A stretch of DNA of 64,000 nucleotides from Isoetes taiwanensis (GCA_021234155.1 JAJEKV010000051.1:5841944-5905943); one strand, 5' to 3'; positions 35,588 to 47,219 are shown, numbered from the stretch's first letter. The notes: generated from the sequence alone by a model not told the origin. Translations and numbers: made by a program.

Positions 35588-35749
35588 ATGGTAAAGAAGC
35601 ACAATATGATGGGTTACGTCAGAAAAATCTATGATGATAGTAAGAATCAAAAAACAAGAAGAAGAAGAGCAACCATGAGAAAAAAGCGTACCGCAGAAGA
35701 GCGTGAGCTTAGAGCCAACGAGATATTACACAAGAAGAAGAACACGTGA
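35588..35749 (+). CDS. Short Lys/Arg-rich last exon (53 codons), unidentified
   Basis: After the acceptor at 35576 an ATG at 35588 opens MVKKHNMMGYVRKIYDDSKN, then a run rich in Arg and Lys, and ends RANEILHKKKNT followed by TGA. About 40% of residues are basic, suggesting nucleic-acid binding or a nuclear localisation tail, but I recognise no family. The exon may be in frame with an earlier exon; its first bases (ATTTTGGAGAT) are open. A related, internally expanded copy lies at 47220-47420. Preservation of the splice site and stop suggests recent origin from a working gene. Confidence 0.4.
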   Translation: MVKKHNMMGYVRKIYDDSKNQKTRRRRATMRKKRTAEERELRANEILHKKKNT

Positions 35750-36000
35750 AGAATCTTCTTTGAATGCACAGTAGTAGCTATATTATGCAAATTACTGGGG
35801 ACACGCTTCTTTGTTTTTCCAGTTGTTTCATATGTAGAATCATGGGGGTTTGTATTGTGATTTGTGGTGTTTTTTCTCGACGTATTTCTTCTTCTGTTCA
35901 ATATACTTTTGAGGTTCTAGCTATGGTCCAAAGAAGGTCACAAAAGTGGAATTATAGTCTTGGATCTCCAACCGAGCTTGTAATTTATAAACCCTGCTAA

Positions 36001-36150
36001 GAAGGGGGACAGAAATATGTCTCCCGTACACTAAGGAGGGGGACAGATTGCTGTCCCCATATATACTACGACGGGACATAAACATGTCCCCCACCTTAGT
36101 GTACGGGGGACATATTTCTGTCCTCCTATAGACTAAGAAGACTAGACATA
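36001..36150. repeat. Cluster of GGGGGACA/TGTCCCCC hairpin motifs
   Basis: Four units related to the 16.2-kb minisatellite (for example GGGGGACATATTTCTGTCC) have different spacers (GTACACTAAGGAGG). They show the hairpin is a dispersed motif that can seed arrays. Confidence 0.85.
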
Positions 36151-36339
36151 CATGTCATCATACACAAAGCTACTTTGGCTCTGTTATCATTTTTTCATGC
36201 TCATCATTGTTGTTTATCATGTTGCCACCTAGGCATAAAAATCCACATCATCACATCACTCCATTTCCACATCATCAAAAGATGACTAGGCATAATATAT
36301 CCATTTTGACCATGTCATGAAGTTGGTCAACATCCACTC

Positions 36340-36700
36340 TAAGCTTACCTTGGGAAATGAGCCTAATAGCCTTGCCATCCTAGTTGTCCTATTTTTTACC
36401 CTTGCCACTTTATTTTCAACCCTAGTTGCCACATCACCCTAAGTTCCACTCAAACCCAAAAAAACAAAAGTGCCCTATTTTTTGAGCTTGTTGTTTCATC
36501 ATCATGTAGGGCACGCAAAAACATGCTAGTTTGACCTTTGAAATTTGCAAAAAGACCTTGTTTTTTGACCTTGATATAGAAATCCAAGTGTTTTGTCATT
36601 CGGGCAGTATAGAGGCTCCAAAATGGCGATTCGACTTTCCATATCATTCAATGGCAAAATTACCCTAGGGACCAAGTTATACAACCAGTTTTGCTAAAGA
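36340..36700. repeat. Direct repeat of 28.07-28.34 kb
   Basis: The block from CTTACCTTGGGAAATGAGCC through TGTTTTGTCATTCGGGC is near-identical to 28077-28345. Its right end joins a reverse-oriented piece of the 27.8/29.0-kb repeat (ATGGCAAAATTACCCTAGGG). Confidence 0.9.
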
Positions 36701-36769
36701 AAGAAACACAGACACCCTGCATGGCAGCATTCCGCAGCCACCTCCTCCTAGGCCAATTGACTATGAATG

Positions 36770-36900
36770 TCTTTCTGTCCCCATCCTTTGTATGGGGGCA
36801 TATATTTCTGTCCCCTAACCTTTGTATGGGGGCATATATGTATGGAAGATATATTTCGCCCCCCTCGCTAATGTATGGGGGTATATTTCTGCCCCATACG
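36770..36900. repeat. Second cluster of TATGGGGGCATATATTTCTG motifs
   Basis: About four units follow the pattern TTTGTATGGGGGCATATATT with TCTGTCCCC. They belong to the same family as the 16.2-kb array with a variant spacer. The 145-residue plus-strand frame over this region is an artefact of the repeats. Confidence 0.8.
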
Positions 36901-39110
36901 CTATATCAATTTCAAGGTTTGAATATTCTTGCATGGAGTTTTTATTCGAGCCATGCCACCGTGGTCAGTTTTAGCAATGGCGCTCCCTTTGATGGTGGAT
37001 TCATGGAAAGCGTTAGTGTAGATGAAGATGATAGATTTAAAGGAGGAAAATATAGGTTTCATGGTAATGCCTGGATTTTGGATTCGTCGAGATCAAGATG
37101 TTTAGGCCACCACAAAGAATTTTTCTAAAGTATACCGCATATACCGAAATATGCCTATTACACATCGAGGGTTTGCATTTTAGGGCACCCCTCGGCAACA
37201 CGTAATATCGTCACACCAAATTTTCTCAATGCTATATCTTCCATATCTCATTCCATCATAAGGTCAAGCCGATAGCCCAAAATGAAGGCTACATAATGAG
37301 TATTGCAATGTGAACATGAGATAGGCCTCAAACATGTAAGTCGATCCAAATCCACAAATAAATGCTTCATATATATAGTTTTTTATTCCATTGAGTATAG
37401 GTGATATGGCGTAGTAGCACTAATCTAAATGCCAATATGCATAGCCGGGGACTCTTTGAAGCGAAAGTGCAATGCCTCAAAAGAGCTCCTTGAGCATTGC
37501 TCCTACACAAAGGTATAGAATATCTAATGGATTTGCAATTAAGTCTTTAATATAAGTTTGAATTGTAGGGCACAATGCCAATTTTGAATTAACGAAACAG
37601 ATTAGACATCCAAGTTTAGCTGTGTAGTGGAACAAAGATAAATTTCTCTCTTGGCAATTAACTTTACACTAAAATCTAGATACACACCATTGCACAACAA
37701 AACTATCAAGGAAAACCAACTCAAATAGTGTTGCTTATTCATGATTACTTGAAATGTTCCATGGGCAAGACTTCTAGACCAACTAGACCCATCAAAATAA
37801 TGCCCCTTGTTGAACCCCTCAAATTGCTACAATTGGATTTCAATAATGGATTTGTATGGTCAAAACCCAACATCGTATATATTTTAAACTTAAAACCGTG
37901 GAGTAGGCGATACTTAGCGTGAACAATGTAGCATTGCCTTCCCATTGAAAACGCTTTTATATAACCAAATTTTTTTTGTTATTTAATGTCCCAAAGAACT
38001 ATTTTAATGATAATGCCGATGAAGCCAAAGACCCATTAGAGCTAAGGAACCGGCACTCCCGGCCGGATCTCGCTCTCAACAAATTTTCATCATCCGATTG
38101 GCTAAATGATAATCTACAAAGTGCATCAAGCCCATGCTCATACATGTCCCAAGTTAAACATGACCTATGCATTTTATTGCAAATGAGCACAAGCATAAGC
38201 TTCATAGCCTTTGTTCCAAATCCTTCCCAATATCCCGAAACACAAAAGGAAAATGGAAAGCCAATAGTTATCATGGCCAAAGTAATTAAAGGGAAGAGAT
38301 GGGAGTTTTTCTCTCCAATTTGCAGGAACAAAAGTCTAGTGCTTTCTTCAAAGCTGCAAATAACTGGGTCGCATTAATGCTACACCATATATTAGAAGAC
38401 AAGGTTTGGAATGTGCTTGAGTTAGCGTTCTTGATATTTTGTTTCGCTTCACCTTTCTAGCTTGGCCTTGAGAATTCAAAGGACATTGTCATAAGTTCAC
38501 CGGGCTTTTACTTCATTGCTACCATGTAATCGGATTCTTGGATATGCATATATGATCGAGGCAGCTTTTGAGTTGGACATGATTCGAGATGGAAAAACAT
38601 GTACTTTCTCGTGAGATTATGTTTGGTGGAGTAACCCATTTTTTCTTGTGATGCATGTGCCCATGCTTTGACAAGTTCCATAGCAGCTTGTTCCATCCGA
38701 ATTTGACGATTGCTTGTTACAGATATGGCTCTCACCACTCTCAAGATACCCAAATATTATAGCACTCCACCCACAATGTGTCCCGATACATCATCTTGTC
38801 AAAGACCCTACAAGCACCTATCATGTTGCCACATTTGGCGAATATCAACCAAGGCAGCTGCCACCAAAGATGTCCGATTCATGACCATCCTCTCCTAAAG
38901 AAGAGAGTGGATTCTTTTCCCTTCGCGACCCTCGCTTTTCCCAAAGTTTATGTCAATTTGTCCCGCTGCGCACTAGCACATGCCTTTATTGTCGCAACAT
39001 AAGTTTGAACATTTGGCGGATTCCTTCTTCCCCGCATGCATTCCTTGCCTAGTGGCGGACGCTAAAATACTATCTATCTATCTATCTCTTTCAAGCCGAG
39101 AGTCGATAGC
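36901..39110. other. No firm gene; one region open on both strands
   Basis: At 37976-38377 both strands are open (133 residues plus, 110 residues minus). The minus frame is hydrophobic in the middle and the plus frame has an Asn/Asp-rich start. I recognise neither, and one may be an exon of an unknown gene. The rest holds short frames only. A TATC microsatellite lies at about 39070-39088. Confidence 0.35.
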
Positions 39111-39114
39111 CATG

Positions 39115-39610
39115 CCCTATTTGAGCATTTTACTTTCTCGTTCACCTTCAACATGTTTGTTTCTCTTCTCACAAGACAAACACCGCGATGCTTTCAAGCA
39201 AAAATGACCTATGTATTTGGAGAAAAACCTTCCTCTTGCATGAATGCAAATAATGTCGAGCCAACTCACACTACCACTATCTACATACCCAAATATCATA
39301 ATATTCCAGATACCGTGGTCAATGATTTGGTATTCTATCAAAGACTGTGGTGAGCATCTAACCTATTACCACATTTCAAATACATGTGCACAATTGCACT
39401 TGCTAGAACAATGCTTGTATCATTCCCACTATCAATAATAGTAGCATGAATTCTCATATCTGGTATACTTCTTCTGAACTACCGCATTCTTTCAATGCAA
39501 AGAAGAAAATGGAAATGTGTGGTCTTACTTTATTCTCCCCTCGCATTTGCTTATACATTCTAAGAGCCGCTTACCTTCATACTTGGCATTTGAAGGGGCC
39601 TTCATGGGGG
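39115..39610 (-). pseudogene. PPR protein fragment, minus strand
   Basis: Read on the minus strand, the part at 39610-39440 repeats the 14.8-kb PPR piece (ALRMYKQM, then the ISIF--ALKEC segment). It continues past it with an ALVHMYLKCG-like turn, then in shifted frames NHD and WNIMIFGYVDSGS, and EGFSPNTY in another frame. That is a PPR tandem of about four motifs, broken by several shifts. The fragment sits at the border of composite repeat copy B and recurs at 41590-42060. Confidence 0.75.
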
Positions 39611-39619
39611 GAAAAATCG

Positions 39620-41560
39620 AAAATTACTTATGGATATGGAATGAAAGTTTTGAAAAGCTCCAAGATTTGGCGAAAGGGCTTTATATCAATAATTACCACA
39701 TTGTTTAGCCACCAAGCTGCATGCTCTTCCAAGATGTATTCCTCTTCATGTGGCAACACATCATGAGCTAACCTAAGGCTAACCATTGTTGCAATCAAAA
39801 ATTACCGGGCTCCAACATTGACACGGGCTGAATCTCTCATCTAAAACCACCATTGACATATAAAGCTAATCTTTCTAGTAAGCTTGTTAATCTAACAAAT
39901 AACATCTCAAGAACAAATTATGTGTTGGTACAATGAATTCAAAGATTCAAAGATGCATACTCTCGGGCATTCTCGATGTGAATTATACATGGAACCCTTT
40001 GACAACTTCAATCAAAAGGTAACAAAGCATGTGTTCCACAAGGATTAGCAATGACCGAAAGCCTGTGTTCGAGGGATGCGAAAAAGAAAAGCATCCGCTA
40101 GTTCTCCACAAAATGTCCATAACGAAAAGACTAAGTACCAGATGAACAAGAGTGGACTTCATCTCTCCATCCGCTTAGACCAGCTCAAGCATGCATAAAA
40201 CTTTCCAACATATTTGAAGGCCAAGGCTTTTGCAAACATGAAGTAGCTCTTGGAGAGTAAGAGCAGATGATGTTGTAGTAAAATTGGCCCCCCCGCCCAT
40301 TACACTTACACTGAAGCTTTTGATTAGATATAACATCCAACCTCCCAAAGAAAGGGATAAAAGGAAACTAACACACGAGCTAATGACTTCTTTTAACCTT
40401 GACACCATTACCTCAAACTCCCCTTCATCCGTAATATGATGATCGCCCTGTCGAAAGTGTTCTCTTTAAAATAAAAGATTGTGCTTCCATTGCATATGGA
40501 GGCGGTTCTATATCCCTTTGTGCAAAGCCTTACCTTGACACCATTACCTCAAACTCCCCTTCATCTGGTAATCTGATGACCGTCTGTCAGAGTGTCCTCT
40601 TAAAATAAAAGATTGTGCTTCCATTGCATATGGAGGCGGTTCTCTCCATTTTAGTTGCATGCAGGATCTTTGTCTGCTTGATGGAATTATGAGACATGTT
40701 CAGAGTAAGGAGGCATTGCACAATAGGATCACCAATATTCTGTTTCTTAAGCTAGGTTTACATTGTTGCTCAACTTCTTAACAACGGCAAAGAATGTAGG
40801 ACTTATACTTTGCAAAAAAATCGTTATTGTAACATCGCCAACCGCTTCCTCCCACCACATGATTTGAATCCTTAGTCAGCAGCCGAGTGTAAACTGCCAA
40901 CAAAAAATAAGGTTGTAAAACTTGGGCAACAAAGCTTACAAGACCAAGGTAAGTAATTTGTTCCTTCTGATCCTGGACATCGCTCTACCTTCAATCTGCA
41001 TTGAATGTCTATTTTATATTCTGCTTGTATTAGAAATAAACATAGGAGCAATTTTCGCACCCATTCTTGCTGAACTACAGATATATCATCCCTTAGAGAA
41101 CAAAGCGCATAAAATTTCGTGAACAAAAGATCGCTTTTTGGAAATCATTACCGAAATCATTACCGCTTTGAAGCATGGAGCGTAGAAGTTCCCAGAGATC
41201 TCTTCCGTAAGCATCACAAGTCTCTTCCGTAAGCATTCATATTGTATGTCCGCTCAAGCCATGTCCGTAGATGCCGAGCAATACTCTTCTTCAAAGCAAA
41301 TGCTTCGCATCAAAGATCTAGATCTATATATGTACCGAAGCTTTTGAAGGTTTTATCCTCCGTCCGACCCTTTCGTCATGGCTATTTTTTTCCAATCAGC
41401 AAGTATAACCTCAATGCTGAAAACTAATTTTGGCATTTCCCATCCTAAGCATAACCTCAACGCTTAGAAACGAATTTTGGGCAAACCATAAACTCCAAAT
41501 AAAGCAATGTCCACAGAACAACCGGCCAACTCGCTTTTTGTGATTTTACAAAACAAATCT
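39620..41560 (-). repeat. Composite repeat R, copy B
   Basis: Collinear with copy A (24610-26660), including the unidentified gene pieces on the minus strand and the 110-bp internal duplication. Compared with A, CAG and CTG triplets are changed at many places, most densely at 41140-41400. Confidence 0.9.
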
Positions 41561-41574
41561 CCCATACCCCTATT

Positions 41575-42060
41575 TGAGCATTTTTACTTTCGTAAGTTCA
41601 CCTTCAACATGTTTGTTTCTTCTTCTGCTGCACAACCAAAGACATGCTTTCGGCAAATACCTATGTATTTGAGAAAACCTTCCTCTTGCATGAATGCAAA
41701 TAATGTCGAGCCAACTCACACCGACCACTATCTACATACCCAAATATCATAATATTCCGTGATACCGTGTCACGATTTGGTATTCTATCAAAGACCGTGG
41801 TGAGCATCTAACCTATTACCACATTTCAAATACATGTGCACAATTGCACTTGCTAGAACAATGCTTGTATCATTCCCACTATCAATAATAGTAGCATGAA
41901 TTCTCATATCCGTGTATACTTCTCCTCTAACCATCGCATTCTTTCAATGCAAAGAAAAAAATGGAAATGTGTGGTCTTACTTTTATTCTCCCCGCATTTG
42001 CTTATACATTCTAAGAGCCGCTTCTACCTTCACACTTGGCATTTGAAGGGGCCTTCATGT
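41575..42060 (-). pseudogene. PPR protein fragment, second minus-strand copy
   Basis: Duplicate of 39115-39610, starting near TTTGAGCATTTTTACTTTCG and ending at TTGGCATTTGAAGGGGCC. The same broken PPR motifs are present, with extra changes at CAG/CTG sites (for example AATATTCCGTGATACCG versus AATATTCCAGATACCG). Not functional. Confidence 0.75.
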
Positions 42061-43130
42061 GGGGACTTATGGATATGGAATGAAAGTTTTGAAAAGCTCC
42101 AAGATTTGGCGCAAAGGGCTTTATATCAATAATTACCACATTGTTTAGCCGCTGCATGCTCTTCCAAGATGTATTCCTTTCATGTGGCAACACATCATGA
42201 GCTAACCTAAGGCTAACCATTGTTGCAATCAAAAATTACCATCGGGCTGAATCTCTCATCTAAAAGACCAACATTGACACGGGGTGAAATCTCTCATCTA
42301 AAACCACCATTGACATATAAAAGCTAATCTTTCTAGTAAGCTTGTTAATCTAACAAATAACATCTCAAGAACAAATTATGTGTTGGTACAATGAATTTAA
42401 AGATTCAAAGATGCATACTCTCGTGGCATTCGATCTGAATTATACATGGAACCCTTTGACAACTTCAATCAAAAGGTAACAAAGCATGTGTTTCACAAGG
42501 ATTAGCAAATGACCGAAAGCCCGTGTTCGAGGATGCTAAAAAGAAAAGCATCCGCTAGTTCTCCACAAAATGTCCATAACGAAAGACTAAGTACCAGATG
42601 AACAAGAGTGGGACTTCATCTCCCATCCGCTTAGACCACCAAGCACATGCACAAAACTTTCCAACATATTTGAAGGCCAAGGCTTTTGCAAACATGAAGT
42701 AGCTCTTGGAGAGTAAGAGCGATGATGTTGTAGTAAAATTGGCCCCCGCCCATTACACTTACACTCGAAGCTTTTGATTAGATATAACATCCAACCTCCC
42801 AAAGAAAGGGATAAAAGGAAACTAACACACGAAGCAATGACTTTTTAACCTTGACACCATTACCTCAAACTCCCCTTCATCCGTAACTGATGACCGTATG
42901 TCGTAATGTCCTCTTAAAATAAAAGATTGTGCTTCCATTGCATATGGAGGCGGTTCTATATCCCTTTGTGCAAAGCCTTACCTTGACACCATTACCTCAA
43001 ACTCCCCTTCATCCGTAATCGATGACCGTCCTTCGAAAGTGTCCTCTTAAAATAAAAGATTGTGCTTCCATTGCATATGGAGGCGGTTCTCTCCATTTTA
43101 GTTGCAGGCAGGATCTTTGTCTGTAACCAT
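42061..43130 (-). repeat. Composite repeat R, copy C (shorter)
   Basis: Matches the left half of copies A and B (24650-25680 and 39640-40670) including the gene piece PDEGEFEVMVSRLK region, then departs at GATCTTTGTCTG. B and C stand in tandem (PPR-R-PPR-R), pointing to unequal exchange. Confidence 0.9.
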
Positions 43131-43425
43131 CTTGTTCTTGTACAAAGCATGTACAGCAGTGCCTCCAACATGACCAAAACGAAGCATGCCACGATGCTCG
43201 CCAGCCAAATCAAGACATACAAGACCATGTTCGCCTTTATGAACTCAAACTATCAAAGACATACAAGCCATTCTCGCAGTCATGGCCCATCGTACATGAA
43301 CTGCAGACTTTTCAAGTCAATTCCTTCAAGTGGATTTCTGCCCAGCAGATAGGCTTTTCCATTTCCGAGAACAATGTAATGGCCTGCTTTATCAAATTCA
43401 GCAGCAGACATGATATTAGACTGTA
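43105..43425 (-). pseudogene. Unidentified gene fragment upstream of copy C gene piece
   Basis: On the minus strand two coding-looking stretches appear in different frames: AAEFDKAGHYIVLGNGKAYL and LLGRNPLEGIDLKSLQF, then EHRGMLRFGHVGGTAVHALY ending KNKMVT. The second abuts the KDP segment that starts the gene piece in the R repeats, so this is probably the preceding part of the same unknown gene. Gly-rich loops with regular spacing suggest a folded beta-rich protein. I cannot name it. Frames are broken between the pieces. Confidence 0.4.
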
Positions 43426-43599
43426 ATCCGGGGATGCATAGTACTTAGATATAATTAATTAGCACGCGAGCTTTTGTCAAAGAACACATCAACAGGAAGC
43501 TTATCGACCGTTGTGCTCAGCTATTGCCACGCCATTGGAAGAACCCGATAATACTCCCTTCTTCTTGTTCTTCCTTTTTCTTCCCATCAACACACTTCA

Positions 43600-43890
43600 A
43601 AATGGAAAGATAAAAAACATAGAATCTAAGTTAAACTGGGAAGAAACGAGCAAATAAGCGTCGTAGCGACTTAAGAATATGGGGCACCATCTAGTTACAA
43701 TTTTTGCCCTTCCCCGATATGGAAACTTCCACCCTTGTTCCCTTTGAATTTTCGCGGTAAATTTAGGGCAATTCCGCTTGTATAATGTAAGACCAAAGTT
43801 ACGCTTTTTTTCAAAAATTTCCTTACACTTACTGGAGGGGCTAACTTTGGCGGGGATGCAAGGGCGTATCATACGGTGAGGGTTTGAGGG
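43600..43890 (-). repeat. Inverted-repeat partner of 15957-16240
   Basis: Reverse complement of the sequence just left of the hairpin minisatellite. The array is absent here. Directly right of it begins a same-strand copy of 18975-19300. Confidence 0.85.
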
Positions 43891-44215
43891 ATCCTATGTG
43901 AGGCAAGAATACCGCTTGATTCGTTGACGAAATTGGTATCGAGTAAACCGGTCCGGTGAAAACCATGCATCTAAGGGACCAATTTAGAGCCATTGATTTT
44001 GGAAAGGCTTTCCGAGGCCATGGTTTTGGAAATAATCATACATCCATGGATCTGGCAAAACAGAGCTGCTCGATATTACACGGTAATTGAATTGAGGAGA
44101 AAGAGGGTAATTGACGGAGGCGCATGCCGGAGATGCAGGGATTCTTCCCCGGCTATGCGCACCAATGGGAGACGCTCAAGACCATCTCGCTGAAGGCCTT
44201 CTAAAATGTGCGCAC
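43888..44215 (+). repeat. Direct copy of 18975-19300
   Basis: Starts GGATCCTATGTGAGGCAAGA as at 18977. Differences include GTAAACCGGTCCGGTG for GTAAACTGGTCTGTG, a CTG-to-CCG/CGG pattern. Confidence 0.9.
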
Positions 44216-44655
44216 CTCCTATCTACCCCTAGCTTAGCCTATTATCCAAGCGTGTCATTCCATTGCTTACATGTCAATTCCATCCGCCTAGGTGTATACG
44301 CGGGCGGTGTATACTTTAGAAGAAGATGCCATGTCTTTCCGTGATGGAATGCAAAGAAAGGATCTCAGAACATCCCCGCCTAGGTAAACCGATGAAAGGA
44401 AGATCTCCACCATTCTGTCACATTCTATGCTTTTCCCCGAATGCAAATCCATAGATCCTTACTAGTGTTACGTGTGGCAAGCTCCTTAGAAGTGATGGCT
44501 CTCAGCTCAAGAGTCTTAGTTCCATTGACCTCCTGATGCATTATCCAAATTGTCAATTGCCATAGTCATGGTTTCACCCTTTTAAAAGCACCGCTATTCA
44601 AATTCATGAAAAATAGATATTGCTTCAAAACATGTAAGGATGTTACATGTTCTAA
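44216..44655. other. No gene seen
   Basis: Short frames only, with no motif or repeat partner noticed. Confidence 0.5.
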
Positions 44656-44659
44656 TTCC

Positions 44660-44885
44660 ACGATTTGCTTAACTCATCCCAAAAGCACGAAGTTTAGTTC
44701 GAAATGCATCGTAGCAAGATGCATGAAAGCACCGAGGTATATAACAAAGTTGAATGTGGAATAAAAATCTAATCTACGTATTTGCTTAACTCATCCCAAA
44801 AGCACGAGTTTAGTTCAGAAATGCATCGTAGCAAGATGCATGAAAGCACTGAGGTATATAACAGTGAATGTGGAATAAAAGCAAG
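44660..44885. repeat. Tandem duplication of about 110 bp
   Basis: Two copies begin TTGCTTAACTCATCCCAAAA and end TGAATGTGGAATAAAA. They differ chiefly at CAG/CTG sites: TTCGAAATG versus TTCAGAAATG, GCACCGAGG versus GCACTGAGG, AACAAAGTTG versus AACAGTG. Confidence 0.95.
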
Positions 44886-45171
44886 AATTGGAAGTACATG
44901 TTTGCAGGCATTGTGCTAGCAACTAACAACTCGCGGAGCTAAACAGCATTTAGAGATCCGAGAGATTGAATATGGCATATTATCGGAATATACCATAATC
45001 CCGAGGGTCTGGCCGCTGGATTAAAATGCGCATTGACCTAACATTTTTTGTTACAAAGAATTATTGACCTACCCATGATTTCAATGGTTCAAGGTCAATA
45101 TACAAAATACCAATATGAATACACCATGAATTCATGAAGTACAGAATACACAGAATACACATGGCACACAA

Positions 45172-45213
45172 CCCTAAACCCTAAACCCTAAACCCTAAAC
45201 CCTAAACCCTAAA
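45172..45213. repeat. Interstitial telomeric array, six perfect CCCTAAA units
   Basis: Six uninterrupted 7-bp units of the Arabidopsis-type plant telomere repeat lie within a longer dispersed repeat whose other copy (30.8 kb) has only two units. Confidence 0.97.
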
Positions 45214-45239
45214 CCACACCTCTTCATTACATGATAAGG

Positions 45240-47200
45240 CATGACATTCAGATCAATAAGGTTCCCCACCAATTGCCTTTTATTAATTCTGGTAGACAGG
45301 ATTTGGAGGGGAGAGAATGGGAGGTGGAGATTGGGCGCTAAAAAAAACTCTGTTGGGAATTTTGCAATGGTTTAGAGGGTCGCATTATTTTAGAAGGCCT
45401 TCAACAGATGGTCTTGAACGCTCTCCACTTAGTCACAAGATAGCCGAAGAATCCCTCGCCTCCTGCATGCACCTCCGCCACCACACTACCCTCTTTCTCC
45501 TCAATTCACTACCGTAATATCGAAAGCATTGCTTTTGCCGTGATCATGGATGTCCGATTATTTCCAAAACCGTGGCCCCTGAAAGCCTTTCCAAAATCAA
45601 TGGCTCTAAATTGGTCCCTTCCGATGCATGGTTTCACATACTGCATCAGCTTTACTCGATACCAATTTCACAACCAATCAAGCAGATTCTTGCCTCACAT
45701 AGGATCCAAAAGGCAGCCTTTGTTTTATATTCCATATTATGCCTAATTGAAATTGGTGCTTACTACTTCATCCTTCATGCTTCACATATTGTTCTTGTTG
45801 TTTGCAAACAAGTCTTACTTATTATGTGCTACAATAAGTTGTCCATGCAAGGTCTCTATTAATTCATTGTTTGTCAAACGCTTGTTCAAGAGAAGATGCG
45901 CCAAATTTCCGCCAAGATGCTCAAAGCAAATGCAGATCCAAATTGTGCCCCCCTGTTAGCATCATGCTACTTCACCAAAGGGAAAGAGATACCACCTAGG
46001 TGAGGCAGCCCTATGGCGAAGGATTAGGTAAGCCCTAACACGAAGCTGCATAAAAGAGAGAGAAGCAAGACCATCCAAAACCAAGAATGGGAAACCCCAC
46101 TAGTGGATCATTGGTCCAACTTCAACTAAAGATAGATGAAAATACCCTAGTACTCAAAAAACCTAAAACAACAAGAACTATATTCTACGATTAGGCACAT
46201 AATGAATACACTAAGACATCTAGGATAAATCTAATAATATTTAACCACCTAATTCTAGGTTTCCACCGTTGTTTATCCTCAAGAACCCTCATATACCATT
46301 TCTTCACTATTTCTTCACTTTTGAATCCATATTCTATTCATTCCATTACACTCATTTCCATATTTTACCCCTCATTTGATATTTGAAAATTGAAGCGTAA
46401 ACCCTAAATCTTTGGTCGTGTTTCGTTCGTAGGCGATTATGGCGGGTCCGATTGCAATGAGCAAACACTCGCTTCTACGCATAGCGATAGCAAGAAGACT
46501 TCTCTCTGCTTTCTAGATATAGCACAGCCGTGAGCTGCCCCGATATAACCGCAAACCACCGCATTAATAATTATCTTTTGCACTGCATCACTCACATGTT
46601 TAAGTTACTGCAGATTTGTATCTTCAAGGGCTAAACGGGTTTTGCATTCACCACTGTAGCCCCCGAGGTCGGAGCCTAGGTCGCCCCAACCCAAAGCACG
46701 TGATCGATTCAGATTTAGACTACTAGAGGTCGGATTTGATTCTTACAAATACAATTTTTCATTGTGTTCTTAAGGTGTAAAAAAAAATCCTTCCATTCCA
46801 TTTGCATTTGCAATTTCCAATGCATCTCTTACTTAATCGGGTCCCGTCTTTACCGGGTTTGTCCTACTTAAGAGCAATATCCAATGCATCTCTTTGCTTT
46901 AAGAGACGCTTGCACACACTAGTTTTAAGATCTCAAATTTGCTTCCGCATCAAAGTTAAGAATTGCTCACCCTTTTAGTGATCTTAATATGTATATGAAG
47001 AGAAGATGTACAGTCAAGGTCGCCATGGCACGCATTATAAACATATTGGCTGCAAATTATAGGCCAATTCCTCAGAATATGAACATTTATTTTTTCAAAG
47101 GAAAACATTTTAAACAAGTTACTATGGCGCAGTTCCCATGGCTTCGTGAAGTCCAAGAACCCTAAAACCAAAGCAGAAGCTGGGCAAGAGTTTGTTCACG
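45240..47200 (-). repeat. Arm of large inverted repeat (partner 17340-19440)
   Basis: Reverse complement of 17340-19440, collinear over about 2 kb, including a copy of the CTGCCTCACC family at 45690-46025. No recognised gene. Confidence 0.85.
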
Positions 47201-47219
47201 ATGATAGCTTACCTCTTTA

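Noticed and set aside
36691-37128. 145-residue plus-strand frame
   Set aside because: Most of it is translated hairpin-motif repeat; no conserved domain.
45172-45213. True chromosome end or fusion scar
   Set aside because: Only six units lie inside a dispersed repeat whose other copy has two; local expansion explains it better.
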